From NCBI GenBank assembly GCA_020350205.1, contig CP070707.1, forward strand, positions 3,978,928 to 4,033,607: 54,680 bases of DNA. Direction: 5' to 3'. A program made the translations under genes and the position numbers. The notes beneath the pieces are model-generated. The model was not told the origin of the DNA. It saw only the letters and a list, made by a program, of their open reading frames with translations, and did not search any database. The stretch is from a bacterium. GTDB lineage: Bacteria; Calditrichota; Calditrichia; RBG-13-44-9. Shown in pieces: positions 8,714-17,336 of the stretch. The number at the start of each line of letters is the position of its first letter. Positions within the stretch are counted from its first letter, which is position 1.

Positions 8714-10045
8714 TTAAGGAGTTTTAGTCCAATTTATTACAGCAGTTTTGGTCTCACCGCCGAATTTGATCCCCATCTCCTTGAGCATCTGAAACGGGGG
8801 AATGCCCCCGGCAAATATGAATATAAAATCGTTGGGAATTTCAATGGTCTTATCTTGGTGTTCAATAGTTACTGAGTGATCCTTAATTTCAGTGGGACTT
8901 GAATTAAACAGCGGTTTAATCTTTTTTCCATCTATCATTTCAAGAATACGGTCCTGGTTTTTCTTTTTAATCCTGAAAAACTTTTCCTTCCTATAAGAGA
9001 TAGTGACGCTATTTCCTTTCTGCCGGGCCAATCCAACGGCTGCCTCTACTGCACTATCGCCGCCACCCACCACCAAAATTTTCTTATCCTGATACGATTG
9101 AGCATCAATAAGTTGATACAGGACTTTAGATTTATTTTCTCCGGGGATTTCTAATTTTCGGGGAGTTCCTCTTCTTCCCATTGCCAGAACGACGTAGGTT
9201 GATTTAAATTCTCCCTCACTGCTTATTACATTAAATAAACCATTTTCCTTGCGAACGCCGGATACGTAAATGCCAGAGTGTATAATAATTTGATGCTTAT
9301 TTATAATGCTATACCAGATTTCAAGAAGTTGCTCCTTTTCCAATTCACTTTTATTTAAGCGCCCGTATAGCGGTATTTCCACCGGCTGAGTCATAACCAG
9401 TTTTTGTCGCGGGTATTTTAATATTGTACCTCCCATATCCTGTTGATCAAAAATTTTATATTTGAGACCGTTCCGATGGGCTTCCAGTGCAGCACTCATT
9501 CCCGCAGGCCCGGCACCCACGATAATAAGATCATCTGGTGCATCGGATGGTGTTTCTCCCCGCTGTGAGACAATTTGTTGTACCACTCGTTTTCCCTGTT
9601 CAACAGCGTTTCTTATCAGAGATATCCCTCCTAACTCGCCTGCAATAAATAAGCCCGGGACGTTAGTCTGGTTAAACTCATCCATAATCGGAATATCATC
9701 TCTCTCTTTAATATCACCTAATCCAACTTTTAAAGCACCCACCGGGCAGGCGGGCTCACAAAATCCGTGTCCGATACAACGCAAGCCATTGATAACAGTA
9801 GCTTTGCCATATACTATTCCCAGCACGTCACCTTCCGGGCAGGCAAGCACACAGGAACCACATCCGATGCAAAAAGTTTGGTTGATAAAGGGAAACTGAG
9901 AAGTTGGTCTGTCTATTCCCAGTTCTTGGGCTTCTTTTTTTCTTTCCCTATTCTGTTTCTGGGAACGTCTGAATTTTATATAATAAGGTATGAAAATAAC
10001 CGCAATTAAAATGATTGTAAAATACCAAATAATAATAGATTCCAT
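8714..10045 (-). CDS. Membrane-anchored ferredoxin-FAD/NAD(P) oxidoreductase
   Basis: The 443-residue protein has an N-terminal membrane helix (about 4-22), then a double-cluster ferredoxin domain. The first cluster motif is complete (Cys59, 62, 65, 69). The second is CIGHGFCEPAC (Cys90, His93, Cys96, Cys100), with His in place of the second Cys. A thioredoxin-reductase-like fold follows: FAD site GAGPAG (177-182) and a second Rossmann site GGGDSAVEAA. The redox CXXC of thioredoxin reductase is absent. It is the last gene after the cytochromes and barrel, 88 bases downstream on the same strand. I infer that it passes electrons between NAD(P)H and ferredoxin-like centres near the membrane and the cytochromes, direction unknown. 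Confidence 0.85.
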   Translation of the reverse strand: MESIIIWYFTIILIAVIFIPYYIKFRRSQKQNRERKKEAQELGIDRPTSQFPFINQTFCIGCGSCVLACPEGDVLGIVYGKATVINGLRCIGHGFCEPACPVGALKVGLGDIKERDDIPIMDEFNQTNVPGLFIAGELGGISLIRNAVEQGKRVVQQIVSQRGETPSDAPDDLIIVGAGPAGMSAALEAHRNGLKYKIFDQQDMGGTILKYPRQKLVMTQPVEIPLYGRLNKSELEKEQLLEIWYSIINKHQIIIHSGIYVSGVRKENGLFNVISSEGEFKSTYVVLAMGRRGTPRKLEIPGENKSKVLYQLIDAQSYQDKKILVVGGGDSAVEAAVGLARQKGNSVTISYRKEKFFRIKKKNQDRILEMIDGKKIKPLFNSSPTEIKDHSVTIEHQDKTIEIPNDFIFIFAGGIPPFQMLKEMGIKFGGETKTAVINWTKTP

Positions 10046-10133
10046 ACTCTGCAGCGTTATTTATAAAATAGGTTAATGCTCACTACAGATGCCCGTGTCT
10101 GAGATATATTTCATATCAGGATTTATGTTTCAC

Positions 10134-11759
10134 CTAAAGTCTATATCCGATTTCTGCGAGCACTCGGTGACCCTTCATGTCATCACCCCAGTCGTATTCA
10201 TACTGTCCTGACAAGAAAAACTTTCCAATTATATCGCTGAGAAAATTTATCCTAGCCCACTGATTTATGCGCTGACTGTCGTCAGCTTTTAAGCTGTATC
10301 GATACCCTCCGTATGCCAGATCGATGTTGATCCGATTCCCAAAGTATTTTCCAACTATAAATGAGTAGTTAATCCCGTTGGTAAAAAAATTTGAAAATCC
10401 GGCAGCATTGATATACAGTCTAAAATTTGGCATCAGGAAATTAACTTTACTAAGCCCTGCGGCATATGATTTGGTAGTCTCCGTATCCGTATCCCGTTTT
10501 CGAATACCAAAATTTCCAAAAAGTCGGTAATTTTGTGGTAAAATAACGGTTACATTCCCCCTGAATCCCTGCCGGAGGGCTTCATCAAACAGGCTGTCTG
10601 CCAGTGAACGGGTTTCATAGGTCAGATAATTCTGACGATTATCGTACATGGCCCCAACCATAAGATTTTTTAAAATGTTCCATTGAGCCGAGACAAACAG
10701 ATTTGTCAAGGAGACATCTTCTCCGGCAACCTCTTTTCGCCAGGACCTATTCAAGTCCATTTCGGCACTCTGAAATATTGTCCATTTCTGAGACAAATAA
10801 AAACTATTCTGAAAATAAATAAATTCTCTGCTGACGGTACTACCATGATACTCGCCAGCTGCAGCCAGTGTCGATTCAAAACGTCCTCCGCTGTAGTCTC
10901 CGCTGACATAATTCAAATAGGCACCATACTTTTGGATAGAAGTTTGAAAACTGCTATACTGCCATTGGGGTTGTGAACCTCCGAAGATGCCGGCGTGAAA
11001 TTTGGTTGAGGCATTATATTGAAGTAACAAGCCATCAATATAACCGACCCCGCTAAATTTATTGGATATAATCCGACCCATCTGATAATTTATAGGAGCA
11101 TTTATATTGTCATAACTAAATGAAATTTCATATATCCGGTTCCGCCATTCCTGTTCGGGCGCATTACTGTTCAGGGAGCGTGCTCTCTGATTATGTCTTA
11201 ACCGTGCACGGATCCTTAAATTAAAATCCTTTCCCCATAATCGTCTGCCGCGTAAACTCAACCTCAAGGTTGGTTGACTAAAGTCTAATTGGGTTTCGTA
11301 AAGGTCTTTCCAGTAATAATATTGTAGTGAGAAGGTTCCACTAAAAGGTGACCGTTTTCTTCCGGAACTGGGGGGCGTTATCGGTTTAATATCTTTTTGA
11401 ATATCGGGTTGGTTTCCTTTAATTCCTGTGGTGACTGACACTGTATCTGGTTTTGCATTGCTTTTGTGCATATACGCTTTATCACCCGCTTGTATGGAAA
11501 GCGTTAAATTAGTGATGCTGCAGGATGCAGAATGATCGGACACATACTTAACTTCTATTTCAGCTACCGTCTGACCATTTCTCTTGATCAAGAGACGGTC
11601 GCCAACATTCAGCCCTTGCAATTTACCGGCGTCCAGATAAACATTTTCAGCTGAGATATATTTGACCTGGTACACTTTCGACTGGTTATTTTGCGCCGTT
11701 AAGAGGTTTATAAAAAAAATTATCAGTATAATATAGACAAAAATCTGAATTTTAGTCAT
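10134..11759 (-). CDS. Outer-membrane beta-barrel candidate of the cytochrome operon
   Basis: The 541-residue protein has a signal peptide (MTKIQIFVYIILIIFFINLLTAQ), then a small domain (about 25-90) with VYLDAGKLQGLNVGDRL, like the C-terminal fold seen in FlgT-type proteins. A Pro/Ser linker follows, then about 380 residues of alternating aromatic strands ending in GYRL. The start at 11759 is preferred over an upstream ATG because GGAGG lies just before it. It overlaps the 10-heme cytochrome gene by 8 bases, so the two are translationally coupled. Position suggests the porin of a porin-cytochrome conduit, but I cannot assign it to the MtrB or OmbB families. Confidence 0.75.
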   Translation of the reverse strand: MTKIQIFVYIILIIFFINLLTAQNNQSKVYQVKYISAENVYLDAGKLQGLNVGDRLLIKRNGQTVAEIEVKYVSDHSASCSITNLTLSIQAGDKAYMHKSNAKPDTVSVTTGIKGNQPDIQKDIKPITPPSSGRKRSPFSGTFSLQYYYWKDLYETQLDFSQPTLRLSLRGRRLWGKDFNLRIRARLRHNQRARSLNSNAPEQEWRNRIYEISFSYDNINAPINYQMGRIISNKFSGVGYIDGLLLQYNASTKFHAGIFGGSQPQWQYSSFQTSIQKYGAYLNYVSGDYSGGRFESTLAAAGEYHGSTVSREFIYFQNSFYLSQKWTIFQSAEMDLNRSWRKEVAGEDVSLTNLFVSAQWNILKNLMVGAMYDNRQNYLTYETRSLADSLFDEALRQGFRGNVTVILPQNYRLFGNFGIRKRDTDTETTKSYAAGLSKVNFLMPNFRLYINAAGFSNFFTNGINYSFIVGKYFGNRINIDLAYGGYRYSLKADDSQRINQWARINFLSDIIGKFFLSGQYEYDWGDDMKGHRVLAEIGYRL

Positions 11760-12552
11760 TGTTTCCTCCTTCTGCAGAACCGGTGGGGTGGCAATTATAA
11801 CAGGCATTACTTTCATAGATGTAACCGTTTACTTCCCGGTGCTCATTATCCATCCTGTCCTTGCGGTGTTCGTGGCAATTCAAGCAACTGAAAATCTGGA
11901 AATTCCCTGGTGAAACATGACAATCGCTGCACTCATTCCATTCCCCTGAATGAGTTCCTGAAAATATCGGGAAAATGCCATCGTGTTCAGTGAATTGGGC
12001 AGGTTTCCAGCCGTAAAAACTATGGCAGATTTCACAGGTCTTTGGAAATCCGGAACTTTGATGGTTCGGACTTTGGACACTATTATAATCTTGAATATGA
12101 CATATGTAACATTCCGATTTAAGGGGGGAAAATTCTCCCTCAATGTCGCTGTAATGACAGGCACCGCAATCGAGTCGGGCGTGTTTCCCCAAAAGCGGGA
12201 AGGTTGTATTGGCATGGGCTACTGAGGGGTCGATAACCGTCCAGCTTATCGGTGTGTGACAGGATTCACACCATGGACCCAGCCGGGCCTGATGAATATC
12301 TGTATGGCATGCCCTGCAGTCCGAGCTTTGATTATAAAAATTTTTTATGTCATGACAGATATTGCAGTTAAATCCCCTATGTTTACCAGTTAATGGGAAA
12401 TCTGTTTTAGAATGGTCAAAATTAATTTGTAACCAATCCTGCGCATTATGACAGGTTTGACAATCCATATCCATTTGCTCATGTGGCATATCCTGACTGA
12501 ATAAGATAGTTTGACCAGTCAAAAGTGACAGAAAAATAAGTGTTCTCATCAT
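11752..12552 (-). CDS. Decaheme c-type cytochrome, exported
   Basis: The 266-residue protein has a signal peptide (about 1-19) and ten CXXCH heme sites: CQTCH, CNICH, CRACH, CESCH, CGACH, CYICH, CEICH, CSDCH, CLNCH and CYNCH. Many His residues lie in FDHSKT and GKHRGF type segments that probably supply distal ligands, as in cytochrome c3/c7-like proteins. Both ends align with the ends of the neighbouring 22-heme protein (MPHE near the start, EW.ECSDCH and ACYNCHPTG near the end), so the two are paralogues. It lies 8 bases from the 22-heme gene and overlaps the barrel gene. It probably acts in the periplasm or at the cell surface. Confidence 0.92.
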   Translation of the reverse strand: MMRTLIFLSLLTGQTILFSQDMPHEQMDMDCQTCHNAQDWLQINFDHSKTDFPLTGKHRGFNCNICHDIKNFYNQSSDCRACHTDIHQARLGPWCESCHTPISWTVIDPSVAHANTTFPLLGKHARLDCGACHYSDIEGEFSPLKSECYICHIQDYNSVQSPNHQSSGFPKTCEICHSFYGWKPAQFTEHDGIFPIFSGTHSGEWNECSDCHVSPGNFQIFSCLNCHEHRKDRMDNEHREVNGYIYESNACYNCHPTGSAEGGNND

Positions 12553-12560
12553 GATAATTC

Positions 12561-14255
12561 CTATTTTTCCCCGGTAGGATGACAGTTATAACATGCCTGA
12601 CTGTTATATTGATAACCTTGAACCCCCTGGTGTTTACCGGCGAGATCCACCGGATCATTATGTTCATGGCAAAGTATGCATTCAAAGGTCAGATAATTAT
12701 TAGGATCAATGTGGCAATCGGTACAGAGATTCCATTCTCCCTGATGCCTTCCGGAATAGATGGGAAAGTATTGAGTGTCATGATTCCAGTTGGTTTGATT
12801 CCAGTTTGTAGTGTTATGGCAGGACTCACACTCTACAGGAAATCCGGCTGCAGCATGATTGGGATTTTGGGTATTCTGATAGTCATCTTGATGACAGGAA
12901 TAACAGTCCGTGGGTGTATTGGTGTAACCTTGTGAATGACAGTCGATGCAGTTTAAACTGGCGTGGGCGCCGGTAAGAGGGAAATTTGTGTTGGAATGGT
13001 CAAATGTTGCTGGAGACCAGGCCACGGTGCTATGACAGATGGTGCAATCATGGCTGAAACTGTTCTGCACATGATTTGGGTCCAAGGTGGTATTAAAATC
13101 ATTCTGGTGGCAAGAGAAACAATCTGTCGGTGTGTTCACATATCCGTTCTCATGACAATCTATACATTGAAGACTCAGATGAGCACCTGTTAACGGGAAT
13201 GCGGTATTGGCATGATTAAAGGTCGCCGGAGACCAGGTAAGATTATTGTGGCAAAATAGACAATCCCGGTCAAAATTATTCACAACATGATTTGGATCGG
13301 AAACAGCTGTGTAGTCCTTTTCATGACAGCCATAGCATTCTCTCGGCAAACCACTGGTCTGATTGTTTATATGACAAGAATTACAGGTCAGAGTTTGATG
13401 CACCCCGGTCAAGGCAAAACCGGAGGCCTCGATATGGTCAAAAATAGCATCACCCCAGCGAGTGGTGTTATGGCACAGTTCACAGGTGGTTAAGAATCCA
13501 AATATGATATGGCTGGGATTGGTAGCTTGTTGATAATCCTGAGAATGGCAGGCATAACACTCCAAGGGTGTACCCTCATAAACCTGAGAATGACAATCGA
13601 TGCATTCAATCCGTTTATGGGCTCCCTCTAATTTAAAATTCAATGAATGCTGGTAAATGGCTTTCTGCCAGCTAGATGACTGAATGGGATGGCATTCTTC
13701 ACATTGAGGGGCGAATGCAGCTGCACGGTGATCAGGATTTTTGCTGGCCAGATAAATATCCATATGGCAACCGTCGCATTCGAGAGGCAGGCGAGCGATA
13801 TCTTTTTTTTCAGGACTGTAATGACAGGCTTCACAATCGACAACGGCGTGAACGCCGACAAGAGGAAAGTTGGTGCGCTGGTGTTCTTCCAGCAATTCAC
13901 GTCGGTTCTCCCAGCTGAGGGGAGTATGGCAATTATCACAGCGCAGACCCAATTCCCCCTGATGAATATCGGCATGACAATCTACACAGGAAGTGCCGAC
14001 ATGGAAAAATTTCAGGCTCTCGTGGCAGATTCGGCATTGAACATCTTTATGACCACCCCAAAGGGGAAATCCCGTCTTCGAATGGTCAAAAGAAATGTTT
14101 TTTTGATTAACCGTCCAGTTTGTGGTAGAGTGACACAATGCACAATCAAATGATATATTCTCATGGGGCATTTCTTTTTCCTGCTGGAACGCAGGAGAAT
14201 AAACCAGAAAAATTATTATCCCTATGGCGATGAAAACTCTAGTTAATTTTTGCAT
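12561..14255 (-). CDS. 22-heme c-type cytochrome with tandem triheme modules
   Basis: The protein (564 residues from the ATG at 14255) has a signal peptide and 22 CXXCH motifs. From about residue 174 the sequence is built of modules 72-74 residues long. Each starts with a PNH or PDH and holds three CXXCH motifs, a W..A.F.H segment and an FPLTGAH segment. Two central modules (12864-13295 in DNA) are nearly identical. The ends match the 10-heme paralogue, so the size difference (12 hemes) equals four modules. An AGGAG site lies 10 bases before the ATG; GTG 14258 and TTG 14261 are alternatives. The start overlaps the end of the 20-heme gene, which suggests coupling. Confidence 0.92.
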   Translation of the reverse strand: MQKLTRVFIAIGIIIFLVYSPAFQQEKEMPHENISFDCALCHSTTNWTVNQKNISFDHSKTGFPLWGGHKDVQCRICHESLKFFHVGTSCVDCHADIHQGELGLRCDNCHTPLSWENRRELLEEHQRTNFPLVGVHAVVDCEACHYSPEKKDIARLPLECDGCHMDIYLASKNPDHRAAAFAPQCEECHPIQSSSWQKAIYQHSLNFKLEGAHKRIECIDCHSQVYEGTPLECYACHSQDYQQATNPSHIIFGFLTTCELCHNTTRWGDAIFDHIEASGFALTGVHQTLTCNSCHINNQTSGLPRECYGCHEKDYTAVSDPNHVVNNFDRDCLFCHNNLTWSPATFNHANTAFPLTGAHLSLQCIDCHENGYVNTPTDCFSCHQNDFNTTLDPNHVQNSFSHDCTICHSTVAWSPATFDHSNTNFPLTGAHASLNCIDCHSQGYTNTPTDCYSCHQDDYQNTQNPNHAAAGFPVECESCHNTTNWNQTNWNHDTQYFPIYSGRHQGEWNLCTDCHIDPNNYLTFECILCHEHNDPVDLAGKHQGVQGYQYNSQACYNCHPTGEK

Positions 14256-15915
14256 CACCAATTTTCTCCTGTTTTAAGGATTTACCATGACAATCAATGC
14301 AATTTGATGGTATTGGTTTATAACGGACAAAGGTTATATTCGATTTGGTTTCGGTTGGATGACACTTGTTACAGCTGATTCTCTCATGGGCACCTTCGAG
14401 TTTAAATAGAGCATGGATATCATGATTAAATCTTTCGGCTTTCCAATCCCGGGGAGTATGACATTTCTCACAGGTTTGCGATTTCTTATTTCCGCCTGAG
14501 CTGGTTGCAAACTGGTTATAATGAGGATCCTGGTGGCAATTCTCACAATTTTTTGCAGTGTGAGTAAACAGTATGAAATTTTCAGAAGATTTCTTATGAC
14601 AGGATTGGCAGGGAGCTTTGGCATGTTTGAGTTCGAGCGGAAAGCCGGTTCTAGAGTGATCGAATGTAATAACCTGCCAGCTCTGAACATCGTGACAACC
14701 GCTACAACCCACTTCATCCATATATTTGGTAACCGACCCTTTATGAGGATCAGAATGACAGTCGATACAATTTGTAGAAGGAAAACTGAATTTCACTAAT
14801 TCGAAGGAAGTTCCCTCTTTGAGTTTATAATGGCACCGATTACAGGGAGTAGCCAGATGTCCACCTTCAAGTTTAAAAGAGATCTGGTTATGTTTTTCGA
14901 TGGTAAATAAAACAGGTTTGTATCCATATACAGTATGGCATTCCTGGCAGTCTCCCTGTGTTGGTCGATGAGTAAATTGTCCTTTGTGGTAATCATCGTG
15001 GCAGTCTAAACAACGGTTAAACCTAAGACTCGCCAATGATTTTCCCGGCAAATGGCATTTTTTACAGGTGACCTCGCGGTGTTTACCGTTCAAAGGATAC
15101 CGGGTCATTGAATGATCGAAACTGTCACTTTCATAATTTGTCCAACCGGTAGTATTGTGGCATTTGGCGCAATTCTGACCGAATTTATTCTTATGAATAT
15201 CATTATGACACCCGCTGCAGTTATTATATGTGAGTCCCGTCATTTTTAAATATGTTTTGTCATTATCAGCCTGGCCATCGGTAAGAGGAAAATGACATTT
15301 TACACACGAGACCAGGGTATGTTTACCGGTCAGTGGATACCTGGTATTACTGTGTGTGAAAAATTCTGCGGGCTTCCATTTCTGAAAAGTGTGACAGTTC
15401 TGGCAGAACAGTGAAAGTTGACCCCGGTGTTCATCAAAATGACAAGTATTACAGCGTGAAACCAGCCCAAGGAAAGTTTTATCGGGGTTTTTTTTTGCCC
15501 GTGTGATTGTCTCTATTTGAATGATATGTTTTGCTTGATGACAGTCTCTGCATTTTAGTTGAGCATGTTTTCCCTCGAGAACAAAGCCGGTCAGCTGATG
15601 ATTAAAGTTTTCCTGACCATTTTCCCAATAGATTAGGTCAAAATCCCTTCCGTGATGTTCCACATGGCACTTTTCGCACTCCCTGTAGGCTGCATTTGAA
15701 TGCAAACCTATATTCTCATCGATTCTTTCTTTAAGTACACGATGACACTTAAGACAATTATCGGCCGCTATTTTCTGTCCTATTCCATGACATTCGGAAC
15801 AATTTTTTAAACCCTCCAGTTGTGCATGCGACTGATGCAAATCACCCGGTGAAAGTTGACTGAATCCAGTCGACCAGAAAGATAGAAGAGCGAACAGACC
15901 GTATCTTAAATCCAT
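14239..15915 (-). CDS. 20-heme c-type cytochrome, first gene of the cytochrome operon
   Basis: The 558-residue protein has a signal peptide (LFALLSFWSTGFSQ) and 20 CXXCH motifs spread over its length, with repeated RYPLTGKH, RYPLNGKH and FDHSRTGFPLELKH segments that supply further His residues. This is the pattern of large cytochrome c3/c7-like multiheme chains. It heads a run of three cytochrome genes with overlapping or nearly touching ends. No clear Shine-Dalgarno is present before the ATG, but a near-consensus sigma-54 promoter lies about 90 bases upstream. The role is probably electron storage or long-range transfer across the periplasm or outside the cell; the substrate is unknown. Confidence 0.92.
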   Translation of the reverse strand: MDLRYGLFALLSFWSTGFSQLSPGDLHQSHAQLEGLKNCSECHGIGQKIAADNCLKCHRVLKERIDENIGLHSNAAYRECEKCHVEHHGRDFDLIYWENGQENFNHQLTGFVLEGKHAQLKCRDCHQAKHIIQIETITRAKKNPDKTFLGLVSRCNTCHFDEHRGQLSLFCQNCHTFQKWKPAEFFTHSNTRYPLTGKHTLVSCVKCHFPLTDGQADNDKTYLKMTGLTYNNCSGCHNDIHKNKFGQNCAKCHNTTGWTNYESDSFDHSMTRYPLNGKHREVTCKKCHLPGKSLASLRFNRCLDCHDDYHKGQFTHRPTQGDCQECHTVYGYKPVLFTIEKHNQISFKLEGGHLATPCNRCHYKLKEGTSFELVKFSFPSTNCIDCHSDPHKGSVTKYMDEVGCSGCHDVQSWQVITFDHSRTGFPLELKHAKAPCQSCHKKSSENFILFTHTAKNCENCHQDPHYNQFATSSGGNKKSQTCEKCHTPRDWKAERFNHDIHALFKLEGAHERISCNKCHPTETKSNITFVRYKPIPSNCIDCHGKSLKQEKIGDAKIN

Positions 15916-16004
15916 ACGTGAAAATCAAATTCAGTTAGAAAATATATTTCATGGATAATTTATTCAATTTTATAATCAGGAGCATTACAAAAAACAAATC
16001 AATC

Positions 16005-16021
16005 TGCAAATATATTGCCAG
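16005..16021 (-). promoter_or_regulatory. Sigma-54 promoter upstream of the cytochrome operon
   Basis: The minus strand reads CTGGCAATATATTTGCA. It has the -24 TGGCA and -12 TTGCA elements with the required GG-N10-GC spacing. The start point would be near 15994, leaving about 80 bases of leader before the 20-heme gene. A nearly identical element is found at 53926-53942. Confidence 0.75.
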
Positions 16022-16144
16022 CTAAATATTATATTAAATTTATTAATGTGGAATTATAATTGGTAAATTGCGAAAAATATTTACACAATTATGTCTAAAA
16101 TTGTGTGCTATTGCGAGAATTGTATCTTATAAATTATTCAATGT

Positions 16145-17044
16145 TCAAAAAATCCAGAAATATCCTACATAGACTGCCACCAGGATGTGAATTAGCATGA
16201 TGATATACATGATTATTGCGAACGGTTTGTGAATAACATGCCAGTAGTGAAAAAGTTGGTGGATGGCGTTCCACATGGAGATTCTTCGCTGCAGCATTGC
16301 CTTGCGTTTAATTGTTATTAACATCTGACTGACTTCCTGAAATGACAGGTTTAGTTTTTTTATCAAATGTTTTCTGAGTCGATAAGAACGGATAGGCTTG
16401 AGAGCATCATTAAAAATCATGGATAAAAATGCAAATATCAATCCTTTTTCAGGCCGAATGGGAGGGAAAATAGAAGCTTCGATGGATTCTAGTTGCTTTG
16501 GTTCTATTCTAAATTTATTGTAGATTTCCTGTGCCAGATTTTGATTCATCTGTTCCAGTTCTTTAAAATCGATCTCCTGCCCCGCAATCGTTCTGGGAAT
16601 CTGTTTATAAAGATATCTTCCTAAAATACCACTTAGAGCCACCGCAATCATCGACCAGAAGCTAACGGCTATTAATCCCTGCACTTTAAAAGATGAATGC
16701 AATATGATCAGGAGCGGTCCAATTATTCCAAAATAGATGTGCACCCGGAGCCAGCTGCTTAAATACCCCAGATTCTGTAGCCTCCGGATTCTTTTGCGAA
16801 TCGAATAGAGTAACATGAAGATCATCATAGCGCTGCCAATAACACCGAAAGCATGACCGATCATTCCTGCCGGACGAAGACTACGATAATCAGGATGATG
16901 GGGTTGCTCCCGGAGGGATGTTGAATAAAAATCAGTACCGGTGATCAGAAAATAGACGTAGATGCTGAAAGAGACTAGATACAGAATAATCAAAATCACA
17001 TCGAGTAAACTGGTTTTGCGAGACTCCGTGGTAGATGATTTCAT
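16145..17044 (-). CDS. Polytopic membrane protein, probable b-type heme redox protein
   Basis: The 299-residue protein has about five membrane segments: two near the N-terminus (residues ~14-35 and ~63-85), two in the middle (~97-118 and ~122-145) and one at the C-terminal end (~270-295). A cytoplasmic-like helical insert lies at about 150-250. His residues sit at helix positions suited to heme (RVHIYFG, ILHSS, HVIHKPF, LIHILVA), as in cytochrome b561 or ferric-reductase-like proteins. I cannot name the family. It is on the same strand just upstream of the cytochrome operon (229-base gap), so it is a candidate quinol-facing partner. Confidence 0.65.
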   Translation of the reverse strand: MKSSTTESRKTSLLDVILIILYLVSFSIYVYFLITGTDFYSTSLREQPHHPDYRSLRPAGMIGHAFGVIGSAMMIFMLLYSIRKRIRRLQNLGYLSSWLRVHIYFGIIGPLLIILHSSFKVQGLIAVSFWSMIAVALSGILGRYLYKQIPRTIAGQEIDFKELEQMNQNLAQEIYNKFRIEPKQLESIEASIFPPIRPEKGLIFAFLSMIFNDALKPIRSYRLRKHLIKKLNLSFQEVSQMLITIKRKAMLQRRISMWNAIHQLFHYWHVIHKPFAIIMYIIMLIHILVAVYVGYFWIF

Positions 17045-17160
17045 TTGCTCTTTTTCTTAAGGATTTACAGTTAGGGTGATAATATATGGTGAAATTATAA
17101 AAATCAAATTAATTTTACAACTCATGATAATAATCGGGGTTAAGTACCTTATTAACTCAA

Positions 17161-17302
17161 AAAAGGAGTGTCTAAAAAATTCTGTCTTTCTAGAGAAAAA
17201 ATATGAACCATGTGAAGATTGTTGAAAGGGGATCTTATGTTATAGATTGTGACATCTGTAAGCATTGGTGACCTACTTCTACTAGATCCCTTGAACAATC
17301 TT
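17161..17302. repeat. Inverted-repeat fragment, possible degraded insertion element
   Basis: Between the membrane protein and VOC genes, a sequence at 17215-17235 (AAGATTGTT...GGGGATCT) recurs inverted at 17284-17302 with two small gaps, leaving a 48-base centre. The plus strand from 17203 also reads as a short, stop-interrupted peptide (MNHVKIVERGSYVIDCDICK). This could be a remnant of a mobile element end or a long hairpin. No transposase can be recognised. Confidence 0.3.
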
Positions 17303-17336
17303 TAGGCAATAGAACACAACGAAATTTAATAAATCT

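Noticed and set aside
10134-11816. Longer start for the barrel protein at 11816
   Set aside because: It would overlap the cytochrome gene by 65 bases and precede the signal peptide; the ATG at 11759 has GGAGG.
12579-14153. Several open frames on the plus strand opposite the cytochrome genes
   Set aside because: They are antisense to strong CXXCH-containing genes, lack family features and have no ribosome binding sites.
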